A DNA stretch of 15,915 nucleotides from Sphingomonas sp. S-NIH.Pt15_0812 (GCF_003951315.1 NZ_QLJH01000048.1:1-15915); one strand, 5' to 3'. Positions 8,142-14,292 are shown, counted from the first letter of the stretch. The notes: generated from the letters alone by a model not told the origin. Program-made: numbers and translations.

Positions 8142-8452
8142 TAGATTAACCTTACCTGCTGCTCGACCTGCCTACTCCCGACAGGGACAACGTTGAGATT
8201 TCCTGCCCGCTTTTTTGCCTGAGCAAGGTCATAGGCGAGCTGGTGCTGAAGCCACCCCTCAGCGTCGGTGCTGAAGGCCTTTGCGAGACGAAGCGCCATC
8301 TCGGGCGAGATGCCGCAATGGCAATTTACGAGATTATTGAGAGCCTGACGGGTGACCCCGAGCACACGCGCGCCATCTGCAACCGATAGCCCATGGGGCT
8401 CTAGGCACTGACTGCGAACGAGCTGGCCAGGGTGAACAGGTTCGATGGGCAT
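8141..8452 (-). CDS. HigA/VapI-like HTH protein, probable controller of the restriction operon
   Basis: This 103-residue protein begins [20 protein letters not shown], the typical opening of HigA-family antitoxins, followed by a helix-turn-helix ([19 protein letters not shown]) and [20 protein letters not shown]. No HigB toxin gene lies next to it. It heads a three-gene operon with the methyltransferase (TAATG overlap) and the endonuclease, a position used by C (controller) proteins that time restriction-gene expression. It could therefore act as a controller recruited from a HigA ancestor. Its likely operator is the GACAAG/CTTGTC palindrome just upstream. No clear ribosome-binding site precedes ATG 8452, so translation may start on a short leader. 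Confidence 0.85.
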   Translation of the reverse strand: MPIEPVHPGQLVRSQCLEPHGLSVADGARVLGVTRQALNNLVNCHCGISPEMALRLAKAFSTDAEGWLQHQLAYDLAQAKKRAGNLNVVPVGSRQVEQQVRLI

Positions 8453-8459
8453 ACAACAA

Positions 8460-8522
8460 ACGATTCACGTGCCTCGAGCCGCCGTCAAGAGACAAGTTTC
8501 CCTTGTCACATATCTCGAGCCG
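8460..8522 (-). promoter_or_regulatory. Promoter/operator of the restriction operon with two CTCGAG sites
   Basis: The palindrome GACAAG-TTTCC-CTTGTC (8491-8507) sits between two CTCGAG sites (8473-8478 and 8514-8519), each the start of a direct repeat CTCGAGCCG. On the minus strand a -35-like TTGACG (8488-8483) follows the palindrome directly. A weak -10 candidate AATCGT (8465-8460) is 17 nt further on, which puts one CTCGAG inside the spacer. The palindrome suits a controller-protein operator. The -10 is poor, so the promoter call is tentative. Confidence 0.5.
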
Positions 8523-8538
8523 AATGTTTTTGTGCCCT

Positions 8539-9555
8539 CTATGACCGCTCACTGACGAGAACACGAAGCTGAGCCAACGTGAGCCATGGCTTCGCGGCAT
8601 GGACCATGCGGTGGCAGTTCGCACAGAGCAGCGCCAGATCGGACACTTTGGTTGTTTCGCCTTGCGACATGGCGTGAACGGGGTTGGTATGGTGCGCCTC
8701 GATATACCCGGCACCACGTGGGCCATAGGTAGCCAGAAAATCGAAATCGCAGGCTTCACACTCGAGCTTGCCGTGTTTCTTCAGAGCGCTCATTTTTCGT
8801 AGAGCGACGATCTTCCTATCGCGCTCAAGGTGCCTGTGGAGGCGGTAACTCACCCTACCCTCTTTGGCCTCATAGCTTTCAATTTCATCGAGAACGTCCT
8901 CATCAAGATCGGCGGTGATGCCCTGCCGGATAGCCTCCGCTGCGATGGCGAGGGCCTGCCGATCGTCGGCAAACTCGTCCCAGACCATCCTATCTAACTT
9001 GCTCGCCGAATTGAGACCCTTGCCACCACCAGCGGTAAAAACCGGGTCCAGGCTGCGAAAGTTCATGAGTTTCATGGCTACACCGTTCGCGTTGCGAAAG
9101 GTGATCAACCCTGCCCCGCCTGCCATTTCTCGGAGAAGCGCAGACAGCGCTATTACGTCTGGATGTGTATCACCGGGGTCTCGGCCACCATGGCGATGAT
9201 AAAGGTCGAGAGCGAGGATCAGCTCTTCCCGAGACCATGATGGGTTGCGCTTCGCAAGCGTCACCGGCGGCTCGAAGGAGAAGCCCAGGGCCTCCAACAC
9301 GGGCACGACGTAGACGAGGCCACCGCTAAACTCATTGAAACGAAGCGCAGGAGGATTTCCTGGCAAATAGCCAAAAGCCGCACCAATAATGGCCTTGCTG
9401 TCGTATGGTTTACCCTCATGCCAGAGTTGATACCTGGTTGCTCGCCCATAGCCATACTTAGCTAGGAATGATTTCTGCCCCAGCTCATCATACTCGGCGA
9501 GCGCAGCGAGCACCGCTGGCCGTGTTACATTGCTAGTAATTCGTTCGATTGCCAT
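8539..9555 (-). CDS. ScoMcrA-like HNH restriction endonuclease
   Basis: A 338-residue protein. Residues about 1-95 resemble the N-terminal head domain of ScoMcrA-like enzymes (FLAKYGYGRATRYQL, YDSKAIIGAAFGYL). The middle (105-200) has SWSREELILALDLYHRHGG and FRNANGVAMKLMNFRSLDP, common in this group. The C-terminal HNH nuclease shows CEACDFDF (Cys 266 and 269), YIEAHHTNP (284-292) and LCANCHRMVH (Cys 311 and 314). ScoMcrA cuts phosphorothioated or methylated DNA, but here I see no separate sulfur-binding or SRA domain, so the target is unclear. It ends 86 bp before the restriction operon on the same strand and probably has its own promoter. Type IV-like restriction is the most likely role. 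Confidence 0.85.
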   Translation of the reverse strand: MAIERITSNVTRPAVLAALAEYDELGQKSFLAKYGYGRATRYQLWHEGKPYDSKAIIGAAFGYLPGNPPALRFNEFSGGLVYVVPVLEALGFSFEPPVTLAKRNPSWSREELILALDLYHRHGGRDPGDTHPDVIALSALLREMAGGAGLITFRNANGVAMKLMNFRSLDPVFTAGGGKGLNSASKLDRMVWDEFADDRQALAIAAEAIRQGITADLDEDVLDEIESYEAKEGRVSYRLHRHLERDRKIVALRKMSALKKHGKLECEACDFDFLATYGPRGAGYIEAHHTNPVHAMSQGETTKVSDLALLCANCHRMVHAAKPWLTLAQLRVLVSERS

Positions 9556-9648
9556 CCCAGGTGCCCCGTTCTCGACGGCATATCGCGTCGAGGATCATAC
9601 GTCCGCTCTTCCCATATCTCTAAGCTCTGATCCGTCGCGTGAAGTAAG

Positions 9649-9834
9649 CTATCCGATCTCCTCAAACCTCTCGACGCGGTCGATCGAAGACCCGCCGTTG
9701 TCGATTGCCTTCCAAGTAAGCGCCGCATCACATGCCGCCGCATCATCGGGGTGATGCCCCTCATAGACGCTCTCAACCCTATTATCGTTGGGGAAGAGGC
9801 TGCTCACGGTTACCTTCCATAGCCTGTCCATCAT
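9649..9834 (-). CDS. Small hypothetical protein, 61 residues
   Basis: The family is not recognised. The protein (LWKVTVSSLFPNDN..., ending SSIDRVERFEEIG) is soluble with a balanced composition. The best support is a good Shine-Dalgarno sequence, GGAGGAG, upstream of the paired ATG codons at 9834 and 9831. Its first 53 nt overlap the 3' end of the traJ-like frame, but that frame is itself truncated and probably non-functional there. It is transcribed in the same direction as the HNH gene downstream. It may be real; there is no functional hint. Confidence 0.5.
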   Translation of the reverse strand: MMDRLWKVTVSSLFPNDNRVESVYEGHHPDDAAACDAALTWKAIDNGGSSIDRVERFEEIG

Positions 9835-10159
9835 TGTCCCGTCTCCTCCGCCGGTTGATCCCGCCTATCGTCCACATCCGCGATCCTTGCTTGCGGTCTG
9901 ACGTTCCTTGTTGCGGCTTGCGCTGATCCTCTCGCGCATCTCGGCCTGCCGCTTCGCCGTTGATCCGGACAGGCTCCCGCGCCTGCTCAAGGTCAATCAT
10001 GCTGCGCGGCTGGAGATTCAGGCCAACAAGGCGAAAATAGCTCGATGCACTTTCATTGACGCTTGCCGCCAGCGCCTCGATCGTTGCCTTCTCGTCTGGC
10101 AACACCCGTGCCCTGATAGCCGGACTACCCTTCCTCGTTGGCGCTTGTCGTTTTCCCAT
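9782..10159 (-). CDS. traJ: Truncated TraJ-like oriT-binding protein
   Basis: Residues 1 to about 68 resemble TraJ of IncP plasmids: APTRKGSPAIRARVLPDEK, a central ribbon-helix-helix-like segment, then VRING. TraJ binds the inverted repeat at oriT and brings the relaxase to nic. Here the usual GDLGRLGGLLK-type continuation is missing. After VRINGE the frame turns Arg/Gln/Gly-rich to residue 125, and a second frame gives a short charged run (KRQAEMRERISASRN) ending at TAG 9867-9865. This looks like a deletion fusion. It reads away from the oriT in the RP4 arrangement, but no relaxase (traI) follows. The DNA-binding part may still work. Confidence 0.75.
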   Translation of the reverse strand: MGKRQAPTRKGSPAIRARVLPDEKATIEALAASVNESASSYFRLVGLNLQPRSMIDLEQAREPVRINGEAAGRDAREDQRKPQQGTSDRKQGSRMWTIGGINRRRRRDNDGQAMEGNREQPLPQR

Positions 10160-10195
10160 TCTGCCTCTCTGAACGCGGTAGCGGTGGGTCTCGCC

Positions 10196-10300
10196 AGAGC
10201 AGGATATCCGTTGAGCAGCCCCGCTGCGAATAAGAGAAGGTGATGTGATTTCGCCGGCTTGCCGGTGGGGTCACTTCACCTATCTTGCCCTGACTTTGCC
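10196..10300 (+). other. oriT of the RP4/IncP type, with nic site
   Basis: In order the region shows GAGCAGGAT, CCGTTGAGCA, TGCGAATAAG, an inverted repeat CGCCGGCTTGCCGGTG (the TraJ-binding position), and CACTTCACCTATCTTGCCC. From memory this is the same order and spacing as RP4 oriT, where the core is CTTCACCTATCCTG^CCC. Nic should fall after 10287 on the plus strand, so bases from 10288 upward would enter a recipient first and the traJ side last. Its place directly upstream of the traJ-like gene also matches RP4. Confidence 0.88.
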
Positions 10301-10321
10301 TCGTACATAACCGACGCATAG

Positions 10322-10474
10322 CTGCTTCAAAGCTGATGCAGATCTCGGTCATATCTGGGTCAGCGCCCGCACAAACGTGCGACCCGTATCAGCCACCACA
10401 GGAATGGCTGTTTTCCGCGCTTTTTGTCACAATCGCGCGGGGTTTGTGCGAGATATGACCTAAGTTTGAAGCAG
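10322..10474. repeat. Long imperfect inverted repeat in the leading region
   Basis: Three blocks on the left, CTGCTTCAAA (10322-10331), GGTCATATCT (10347-10356) and CGCACAAAC (10368-10376), recur as exact reverse complements in mirror order on the right: GTTTGTGCG (10442-10450), AGATATGACC (10451-10460), TTTGAAGCAG (10465-10474). The left arm carries short insertions. As single-stranded transferred DNA this would fold into a long hairpin 35 nt from nic. A single-strand promoter, a single-strand origin or a protein-binding site are all possible. Confidence 0.75.
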
Positions 10475-10613
10475 TTTTGTGCCGGATTTGCGCACGCCCA
10501 GACCGGATACCCCGGCAAGGCCGTGGTCGAGTTTAAAAATGCCGAATCGTCGGTAAGTCGGGAGAGTGGGGTCGGACTCGGCTGAAGACGAAATGATCCC
10601 TGAGCGGTATTGT

Positions 10614-10627
10614 CTCTGGGCCCAGAG
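10614..10627. repeat. 14-bp perfect palindrome
   Basis: CTCTGGGCCCAGAG lies 55 bp beyond the 3' end of the small minus-strand gene at 10682. It could be a terminator stem or a protein-binding site. It is not followed by a T-run on either strand, so a rho-independent terminator is unlikely. The rest of 10475-10681 shows no gene. Confidence 0.45.
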
Positions 10628-10681
10628 GCCTTCGCTGGCGAAAAAGAGAGGCGCGCCGTTCAGCGTAAATGGGGTAGCGGC

Positions 10682-10942
10682 TTACTTGCCACGGCGTTGC
10701 TGTTTGGCGACACGCGCTGCTGCTTTTTCCTCGTCCATAAGCGACTGTCGAACCTGGCGAGCACCAAATAGAACCTGCTCCAGCCCTTCCCGGCCGGACC
10801 GGTCGACGATAGCAGCGATCATCGCCATGCCAATCACGACAGGCTCCGCTTCGAACTCCGCTTCGATCGTATCGAAAGTGGCTGAAAAGCGATCACCCAT
10901 CACCTGCAAGTCGGTCAGGGTCGTACCATAAGGGGTGGTCAT
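10682..10942 (-). CDS. Hypothetical protein of 86 residues in the leading region
   Basis: The family is not recognised. From ATG 10942 it reads MTTPYGTTLTDLQVMGDRF, then an acidic helix (FDTIEAEFEAEPVVIGMAM), a hydrophobic helix and a basic C-terminal tail (AARVAKQQRRGK), suggesting a small helical, possibly nucleic-acid-binding protein. The longer frame from 11014 runs through leader hairpins and is unlikely. GGAGG precedes ATG 10942 at good spacing, but it is paired inside a hairpin (10949-10969), so translation is probably regulated. An upstream frame ending in ATGA (10942-10939) could couple translation. Its location in the oriT leading region is where early-expressed, sometimes anti-defence, genes cluster; that role is only a guess. 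Confidence 0.65.
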   Translation of the reverse strand: MTTPYGTTLTDLQVMGDRFSATFDTIEAEFEAEPVVIGMAMIAAIVDRSGREGLEQVLFGARQVRQSLMDEEKAAARVAKQQRRGK

Positions 10943-11111
10943 ATCGTCGCCTCCTTCTGAATTGGAGGCGATACCCGGCCCGAGAGCCGGGCGTTGGAAA
11001 CCCCGCACAAGCACAAGGCGCTGCCGCCTTTGGGCAGAACCTTGGACATGCGCGACAGCCGCCCGGCCGAGAAGCTCTCGACCGGCGCCTGTGGTATGGG
11101 GTTTCCACGCC
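10943..11111 (-). ncRNA. Highly structured leader RNA of the 86-residue gene (candidate C4-like or cis-regulatory RNA)
   Basis: On the minus strand, 5' to 3': a long stem closes the region (GGCGT and GGAAACCCC type arms at 11111-11098 and 11004-10990, one bulge). It encloses hairpin B (11085-11063, CCGG/CGAGA stem) and hairpin C (11030-11015, AAGGCG-loop-CGCCTT). Outside are hairpin D (10991-10974, CCCGGC-TCTCGG-GCCGGG) and hairpin E (10969-10949, GCCTCC...GGAGGC), which contains the Shine-Dalgarno of the 86-residue gene. CGAGAGC in B can pair with GCTCTCG in D. The stems are visible; function is inferred. Confidence 0.6.
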
Positions 11112-11182
11112 CCACGGCCGGGACTGACCGAGCCGCATTATCACAATTGCAAATGCATGATCGGGGATCAAGGAATACCAAG

Positions 11183-11216
11183 GGTGAGCTTTGGGGTATC
11201 TTCTTACCCCTTCACC
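11183..11216. repeat. Outlying iteron with an inverted half-copy
   Basis: GGTGAGCTTTGGGGTA (11183-11198) matches the origin iterons and is followed after 6 nt by TACCCCTTCACC (11205-11216), its shortened inverse. GGGGTA/TACCCC can form a hairpin. It lies over 300 bp from the main array and may be a second Rep-binding site. Confidence 0.7.
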
Positions 11217-11374
11217 GGCTTCTCAACGCCGACAGGTACACACTGACCGATCAGTTTGGTTTTTTCGCAAACCTGCGACCGTAGGCCGTTCTAGCGATGG
11301 CGAAAGACGGCACGCAACGAAAACCTATTGGCCCTGCGAGCCGATACCGCATTAATTCCGCAATTCCACAGTAG

Positions 11375-11383
11375 TTATCTACA
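11375..11383 (+). promoter_or_regulatory. DnaA box of the replication origin
   Basis: TTATCTACA differs by one base from the TTATCCACA consensus. It lies upstream of the AT-rich stretch and the iterons, the usual place in Rep_3-type origins. A reverse-orientation iteron, TACCCCAAGGCTCACT (11391-11406), follows it closely. Confidence 0.6.
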
Positions 11384-11418
11384 TCTGACCTACCCCAAGG
11401 CTCACTTCTGGCTCTTCA

Positions 11419-11459
11419 GATTCAGTGATTCTTCTAGATTCAAGATTCATGCTCCTAAA
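11419..11459. repeat. AT-rich stretch with GATTC repeats (probable DNA unwinding element)
   Basis: GATTCA or GATTC occurs at 11419, 11427, 11437 and 11444 in an A+T-rich segment between the DnaA box and the iterons. Direct AT-rich repeats at this place are where iteron plasmid origins usually melt. Confidence 0.6.
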
Positions 11460-11492
11460 ATTGCCGGAAAACCGCCAAAAACTAATTGTATT

Positions 11493-11626
11493 GGTGAGTT
11501 TATGGGCCGGTTCGCGTGAGTGTTTGGGTACGCTAGGGTGAGCTTTGGGGTCGATTGAAGTGAGTGTTGGGGCCGGGTGCGGTGAGCTTTAGGGTACTGC
11601 CAAACCTGACGGTGAGTTTCAGGGTA
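11493..11626 (+). repeat. Iteron array of the Rep_3 replication origin
   Basis: Copies of a GGTGAGTTTTGGGGTA-like 16-mer begin at 11493, 11515, 11537, 11559 and 11581, exactly 22 bp apart, and at 11611 (30 bp on). The GTGAG half is invariant; the GGG half varies slightly. A 22-bp step places the Rep monomers on one helix face. The array lies directly upstream of the rep gene. Confidence 0.92.
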
Positions 11627-11681
11627 TCTCCTCACTTCAAGCCGGGGAGCTATGCAGATTGCTCAACTCACTTTTGGTGAT

Positions 11682-11714
11682 AAGGTGAGCGCCACGATAT
11701 CACCTGCTCACCTT
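11682..11714. promoter_or_regulatory. Inverted repeat at the rep start (probable Rep autoregulation operator)
   Basis: AAGGTGAGC (11682-11690) and GCTCACCTT (11706-11714) are perfect inverted arms 15 nt apart, just before ATG 11726. The arms contain the GGTGAGC half of the iterons. Dimers of Rep_3 proteins commonly repress their own gene at such inverted half-iterons. Confidence 0.75.
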
Positions 11715-11725
11715 TGAGATACGCA

Positions 11726-12601
11726 ATGTCCCAACCTGCGCCCGTTGAAGGATCGTTCCGTACCCTAACCCAGCGCGGCAAGGGCGATCCGTTCAATCCC
11801 TCACATTATGGTGAGATCGTAAAGCCCGGCGAGCTGGTTGATATTGTCGAACTGAGCCCCCTCACCCTCGCCGATCGCCGAACCTACAATCTTCTCATTG
11901 CCAATGCTTGGGACAAAATTGGCGAGCCGATCGTCCACCGCATCGCCAAATCGGCGCTGAAAGGCACACATCAGGGCAATGAGCGGATCGAGGCATCGCT
12001 GCTCCGCCTGATGGGCACGATCGCCATCGTCACCATCCGCAAAGGCGGTAAGAGCTACAAGCGTCGTGTTCAACTTCTCGGCCCGAGCGACGAAAGCCTC
12101 GAAAAAGACGGCTTCCTCCACTACCGCATCCCCGAAGAACTAATTGAAATACTGCGGAACAGCGAAGTCTATGCCCGGCTCAAGACGCAGGTCATGTACT
12201 GCTTTGAGTCTAAGTATGCCCTCTGCCTATATGAAATGATAGAGCGACGGATTGGCCTTGAATATAAACAGACCGAGGAGTTCACGATTGAGGAAGTTCG
12301 GGGATTACTGAACGTGCCTACTGGCAAGCTGGAGCGGTTTGCCGACCTCAACAAGTACTGCCTCAAGGTGGCAGTGGAGGAGATTAATAAGCTTTGTCCC
12401 TTCTATGTCGATTTTACTCCAATCAAGAAAGGCCGCAAGGTCGAACGGGTTGCGCTGCACTGGTTTCCCAAAACCTCCAGCGGCAAACGCGACGCGCAAA
12501 GCCTGATTGACCAACACAGCGTTGTTCGTCGCGCCAAGATGCGTGGGTTAGCAGCTGAGCTGCCGGTACTGGTGGATTTCAGCATGCCTGCTGAAAGGTG
12601 A
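11726..12601 (+). CDS. repA: Rep_3 family plasmid replication initiator
   Basis: This 291-residue protein has the two winged-helix layout of Rep_3 initiators. The first domain (about 40-150) includes LADRRTYNLLIANAW and RVQLLGPSDESLEKDG. The second (about 155-270) includes TQVMYCFESKYALCLYEMIE, FTIEEVRGLLNVPTGKL and YCLKVAVEEINKL, ending with GRKVERVALHWF. Such proteins bind iterons as monomers to open the origin and repress their own gene as dimers. ATG 11726 (MSQPAPVEG) is preferred to TTG 11714, which falls inside the operator. An array of 22-bp iterons lies upstream, and one inverted iteron covers the stop codon region. Confidence 0.93.
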   Translation: MSQPAPVEGSFRTLTQRGKGDPFNPSHYGEIVKPGELVDIVELSPLTLADRRTYNLLIANAWDKIGEPIVHRIAKSALKGTHQGNERIEASLLRLMGTIAIVTIRKGGKSYKRRVQLLGPSDESLEKDGFLHYRIPEELIEILRNSEVYARLKTQVMYCFESKYALCLYEMIERRIGLEYKQTEEFTIEEVRGLLNVPTGKLERFADLNKYCLKVAVEEINKLCPFYVDFTPIKKGRKVERVALHWFPKTSSGKRDAQSLIDQHSVVRRAKMRGLAAELPVLVDFSMPAER

Positions 12602-12622
12602 GCCCGTACCCCAAAGCTCACC
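12597..12622 (-). repeat. Inverted iteron overlapping the rep stop codon
   Basis: TACCCCAAAGCTCACC (12607-12622) is a full iteron in reverse orientation. Together with GGTGAGC at 12597-12603, which contains the rep stop TGA, it forms an inverted repeat. It may be another Rep binding site used for handcuffing or copy control. Confidence 0.75.
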
Positions 12623-12657
12623 GATATATCCGCTGCCAAATTTAGCGGCTAAAATCC

Positions 12658-12721
12658 CATGCTCACAGGTCAGCATGTTAGCGGGTCAGCACATTCACAT
12701 GTTCACACGTTCATAGCACTG
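12658..12721 (+). repeat. Array of 8-bp tandem repeats (candidate partition site)
   Basis: Read in 8-bp steps from 12658 the DNA is CATGCTCA, CAGGTCAG, CATGTTAG, CGGGTCAG, CACATTCA, CATGTTCA, CACGTTCA and a degenerate TAGCACTG, with consensus CAyGTTCA. The same phase and consensus recur in front of parA. Ribbon-helix-helix partition proteins bind such short tandem repeats, so this is a candidate centromere. Confidence 0.7.
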
Positions 12722-12904
12722 ATACGCCGGCTGAGGGCGGGATGACGCTCCAAGCCGGAAGCCGCGCCGTTTGGGATCGAATAGCGAGACGGTCTAAGCC
12801 ATTTCGAAAGGTGTGATATGGGACAACCCTGCCGCTCGGAACCGCGATTGAGAACGTCGGGTTACGATAACACCGGCCATTAGGGATCAGCCAAACTATT
12901 TCCC
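12722..12904. other. Gap between rep and the convergent DUF4238 gene
   Basis: No gene or convincing terminator was seen. The only structures in the 12602-12904 interval are the inverted iteron, a short TTTAGC-G-GCTAAA palindrome (12641-12653) and the 8-bp repeat array, all before 12722. Confidence 0.5.
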
Positions 12905-13804
12905 CTAGTCCTGAGCTGGCGGACATTCTAGAACTGCACCTTCCAAATTCTTGTAGCAATCGGTACCAATAGAAGAGGCGAAATCGGCCTCGAAGCTAAA
13001 ATCGTTTACTTTAGCAAACATGAATCGAGTCGCCATAAAAACTTGACCGCTGTTCTCACTATGAACCATATCTTCATCGAACAGAACAGGAGATATCTTG
13101 TTTGACATAAAGTCAAGGCGATCGCCCCAAGCCAGGCTTCTCGGGTAGAAGTACATGATTAAGCTAGGTGTGAGCGGGAATGAAGCGTACACATCCTCAA
13201 AATTTCCCGGCAGACGCCTCCACTGCCGATTGTCGTTAGTTCGAAAAGCGATAGGATTATCCGAGGTCTTGAATTCTATGCTGCTTAAGTTTCGCGCAAA
13301 AATCCAGTTAGAATCATGAAATTTTTTGGCAAGATCGTTGACTATATCCAAATTCCATAAAAGCTCGGTATGCGCGATGCGAAGGGCCTCTTCCGATATT
13401 TCTTTGCTTCCATCCGCGTTCGGTAAGGCACGCAAAATTTCTCGTGTGTCGGCTGTCCTGAGATACTGAAGTGAAAGATAACGAGAGACAATTTCTCGGT
13501 TGATCTCCGGGATTGGAATTTCACTCATAGGGGTCAAATCGGCCAGCCAATTGATCCAATCCGCCGTAATCAGATTAACCTCTCCTTCAATATGGGAAAA
13601 TTGCTTTTCCATAGCAGACCAGTCGTGCCCATCCTTCTCGTACTGAGACAGTCGGTAGAAATAAGTTTCTGCAGCGATAGAATTTGATTTTGTTGGAAAG
13701 GATCTATTTGTCGATTTCTCCCATGCCCAAATCTTACCTTTACCGCTAGAAAAGCGATTTAGATAGAACTGTGGAACAAAGTGGTGTAGTTTTGCATCGC
13801 CCAT
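12905..13804 (-). CDS. DUF4238 domain protein
   Basis: A 299-residue protein starting MGDAKLHHFVPQFYLNRF, the diagnostic HHFVPQFYL.RF opening of DUF4238, followed by KIWAWEKSTNRSFPTK. Later come SRYLSLQYLRTADTRE and a central FKTSDNPIAF (about residue 187). There is no signal peptide or membrane helix. The family's reaction is unknown to me; members are frequent in accessory and defence-rich regions. ATG 13804 is preferred to TTG 13807. The gene stands alone, is visibly more A+T-rich than the rep and par genes on either side, and has an AT-rich promoter-like upstream region, which together suggest a separate acquisition. Confidence 0.85.
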   Translation of the reverse strand: MGDAKLHHFVPQFYLNRFSSGKGKIWAWEKSTNRSFPTKSNSIAAETYFYRLSQYEKDGHDWSAMEKQFSHIEGEVNLITADWINWLADLTPMSEIPIPEINREIVSRYLSLQYLRTADTREILRALPNADGSKEISEEALRIAHTELLWNLDIVNDLAKKFHDSNWIFARNLSSIEFKTSDNPIAFRTNDNRQWRRLPGNFEDVYASFPLTPSLIMYFYPRSLAWGDRLDFMSNKISPVLFDEDMVHSENSGQVFMATRFMFAKVNDFSFEADFASSIGTDCYKNLEGAVLECPPAQD

Positions 13805-13807
13805 CAA

Positions 13808-14292
13808 GGTTATACTTTATATATACAATCAGAACTGCATAATGGCGCAGTGTTTAACAGTAGGCAATCAGGCATTCTAGGTTTTTAGGGCCTCCTTTTA
13901 CGTCGGCGGCGATCAACACAGCATGGCGAGTGGAACGGTTCGTGTTGACGTAACCGATGCTACCTCGGAACGGCGTGAGTTGGTCGGCACCTGTCGTCCC
14001 TATTGGGAAGGTTCAGGAAGACAGCCGAGCGTTCCCGACCGATCGCACGCATCACGGCCGACCTGCTTTCCCATAACCTATTCCCAAATGGGTTTTCTCG
14101 AAATCGCCCGATGGACATGGAGAAACGGGACGCTACCCAAACGCTCGTTTGGTGACGATCGCTGGTTTCGCTCCGGCGCGGTCGATCCGCACACCTACCC
14201 TTACCGCTGTCTATACACCGCAGGCGGCAGCCTTAACGTACGATTTTGCCTTTCTCTCACCGGCCCTCGTGATGATAAGGACGATTACTGCC
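13808..14292. other. 485-bp gap between DUF4238 and the partition operon
   Basis: No gene is supported here. Next to the DUF4238 start the minus strand has an AT-rich TATATATAAAGTATA (about 13824-13810) that could serve as a -10 region. A 136-codon plus-strand frame (13923-14333) looks non-coding and overlaps the RHH gene. The remainder shows no repeats, RNA or decayed gene that I can name. Confidence 0.5.

Noticed and set aside
8141..8452. HigA-like gene as half of a toxin-antitoxin pair
   Set aside because: No HigB-type gene precedes or follows it, and the neighbours overlap it as a restriction operon.
10566..10931. 121-codon plus-strand frame
   Set aside because: It mirrors the 86-residue minus-strand gene, which has a good Shine-Dalgarno sequence and a plausible protein. 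The plus frame is Arg/Ser-rich, typical of an antisense shadow.
10943..11014. Longer start for the 86-residue protein (ATG 11014)
   Set aside because: It would translate the RBS hairpin and stem arms. A consensus GGAGG lies at correct spacing only for ATG 10942.
11493..11626. Iteron array as a CRISPR array
   Set aside because: The 16-bp repeats with 6-bp gaps are too short and irregular for CRISPR repeats and spacers, no cas genes exist, and they sit directly before a Rep_3 gene.
12641..12653. TTTAGC-G-GCTAAA as a rep terminator
   Set aside because: The loop is one base and there is no T-run. The structure is too weak to call a terminator.
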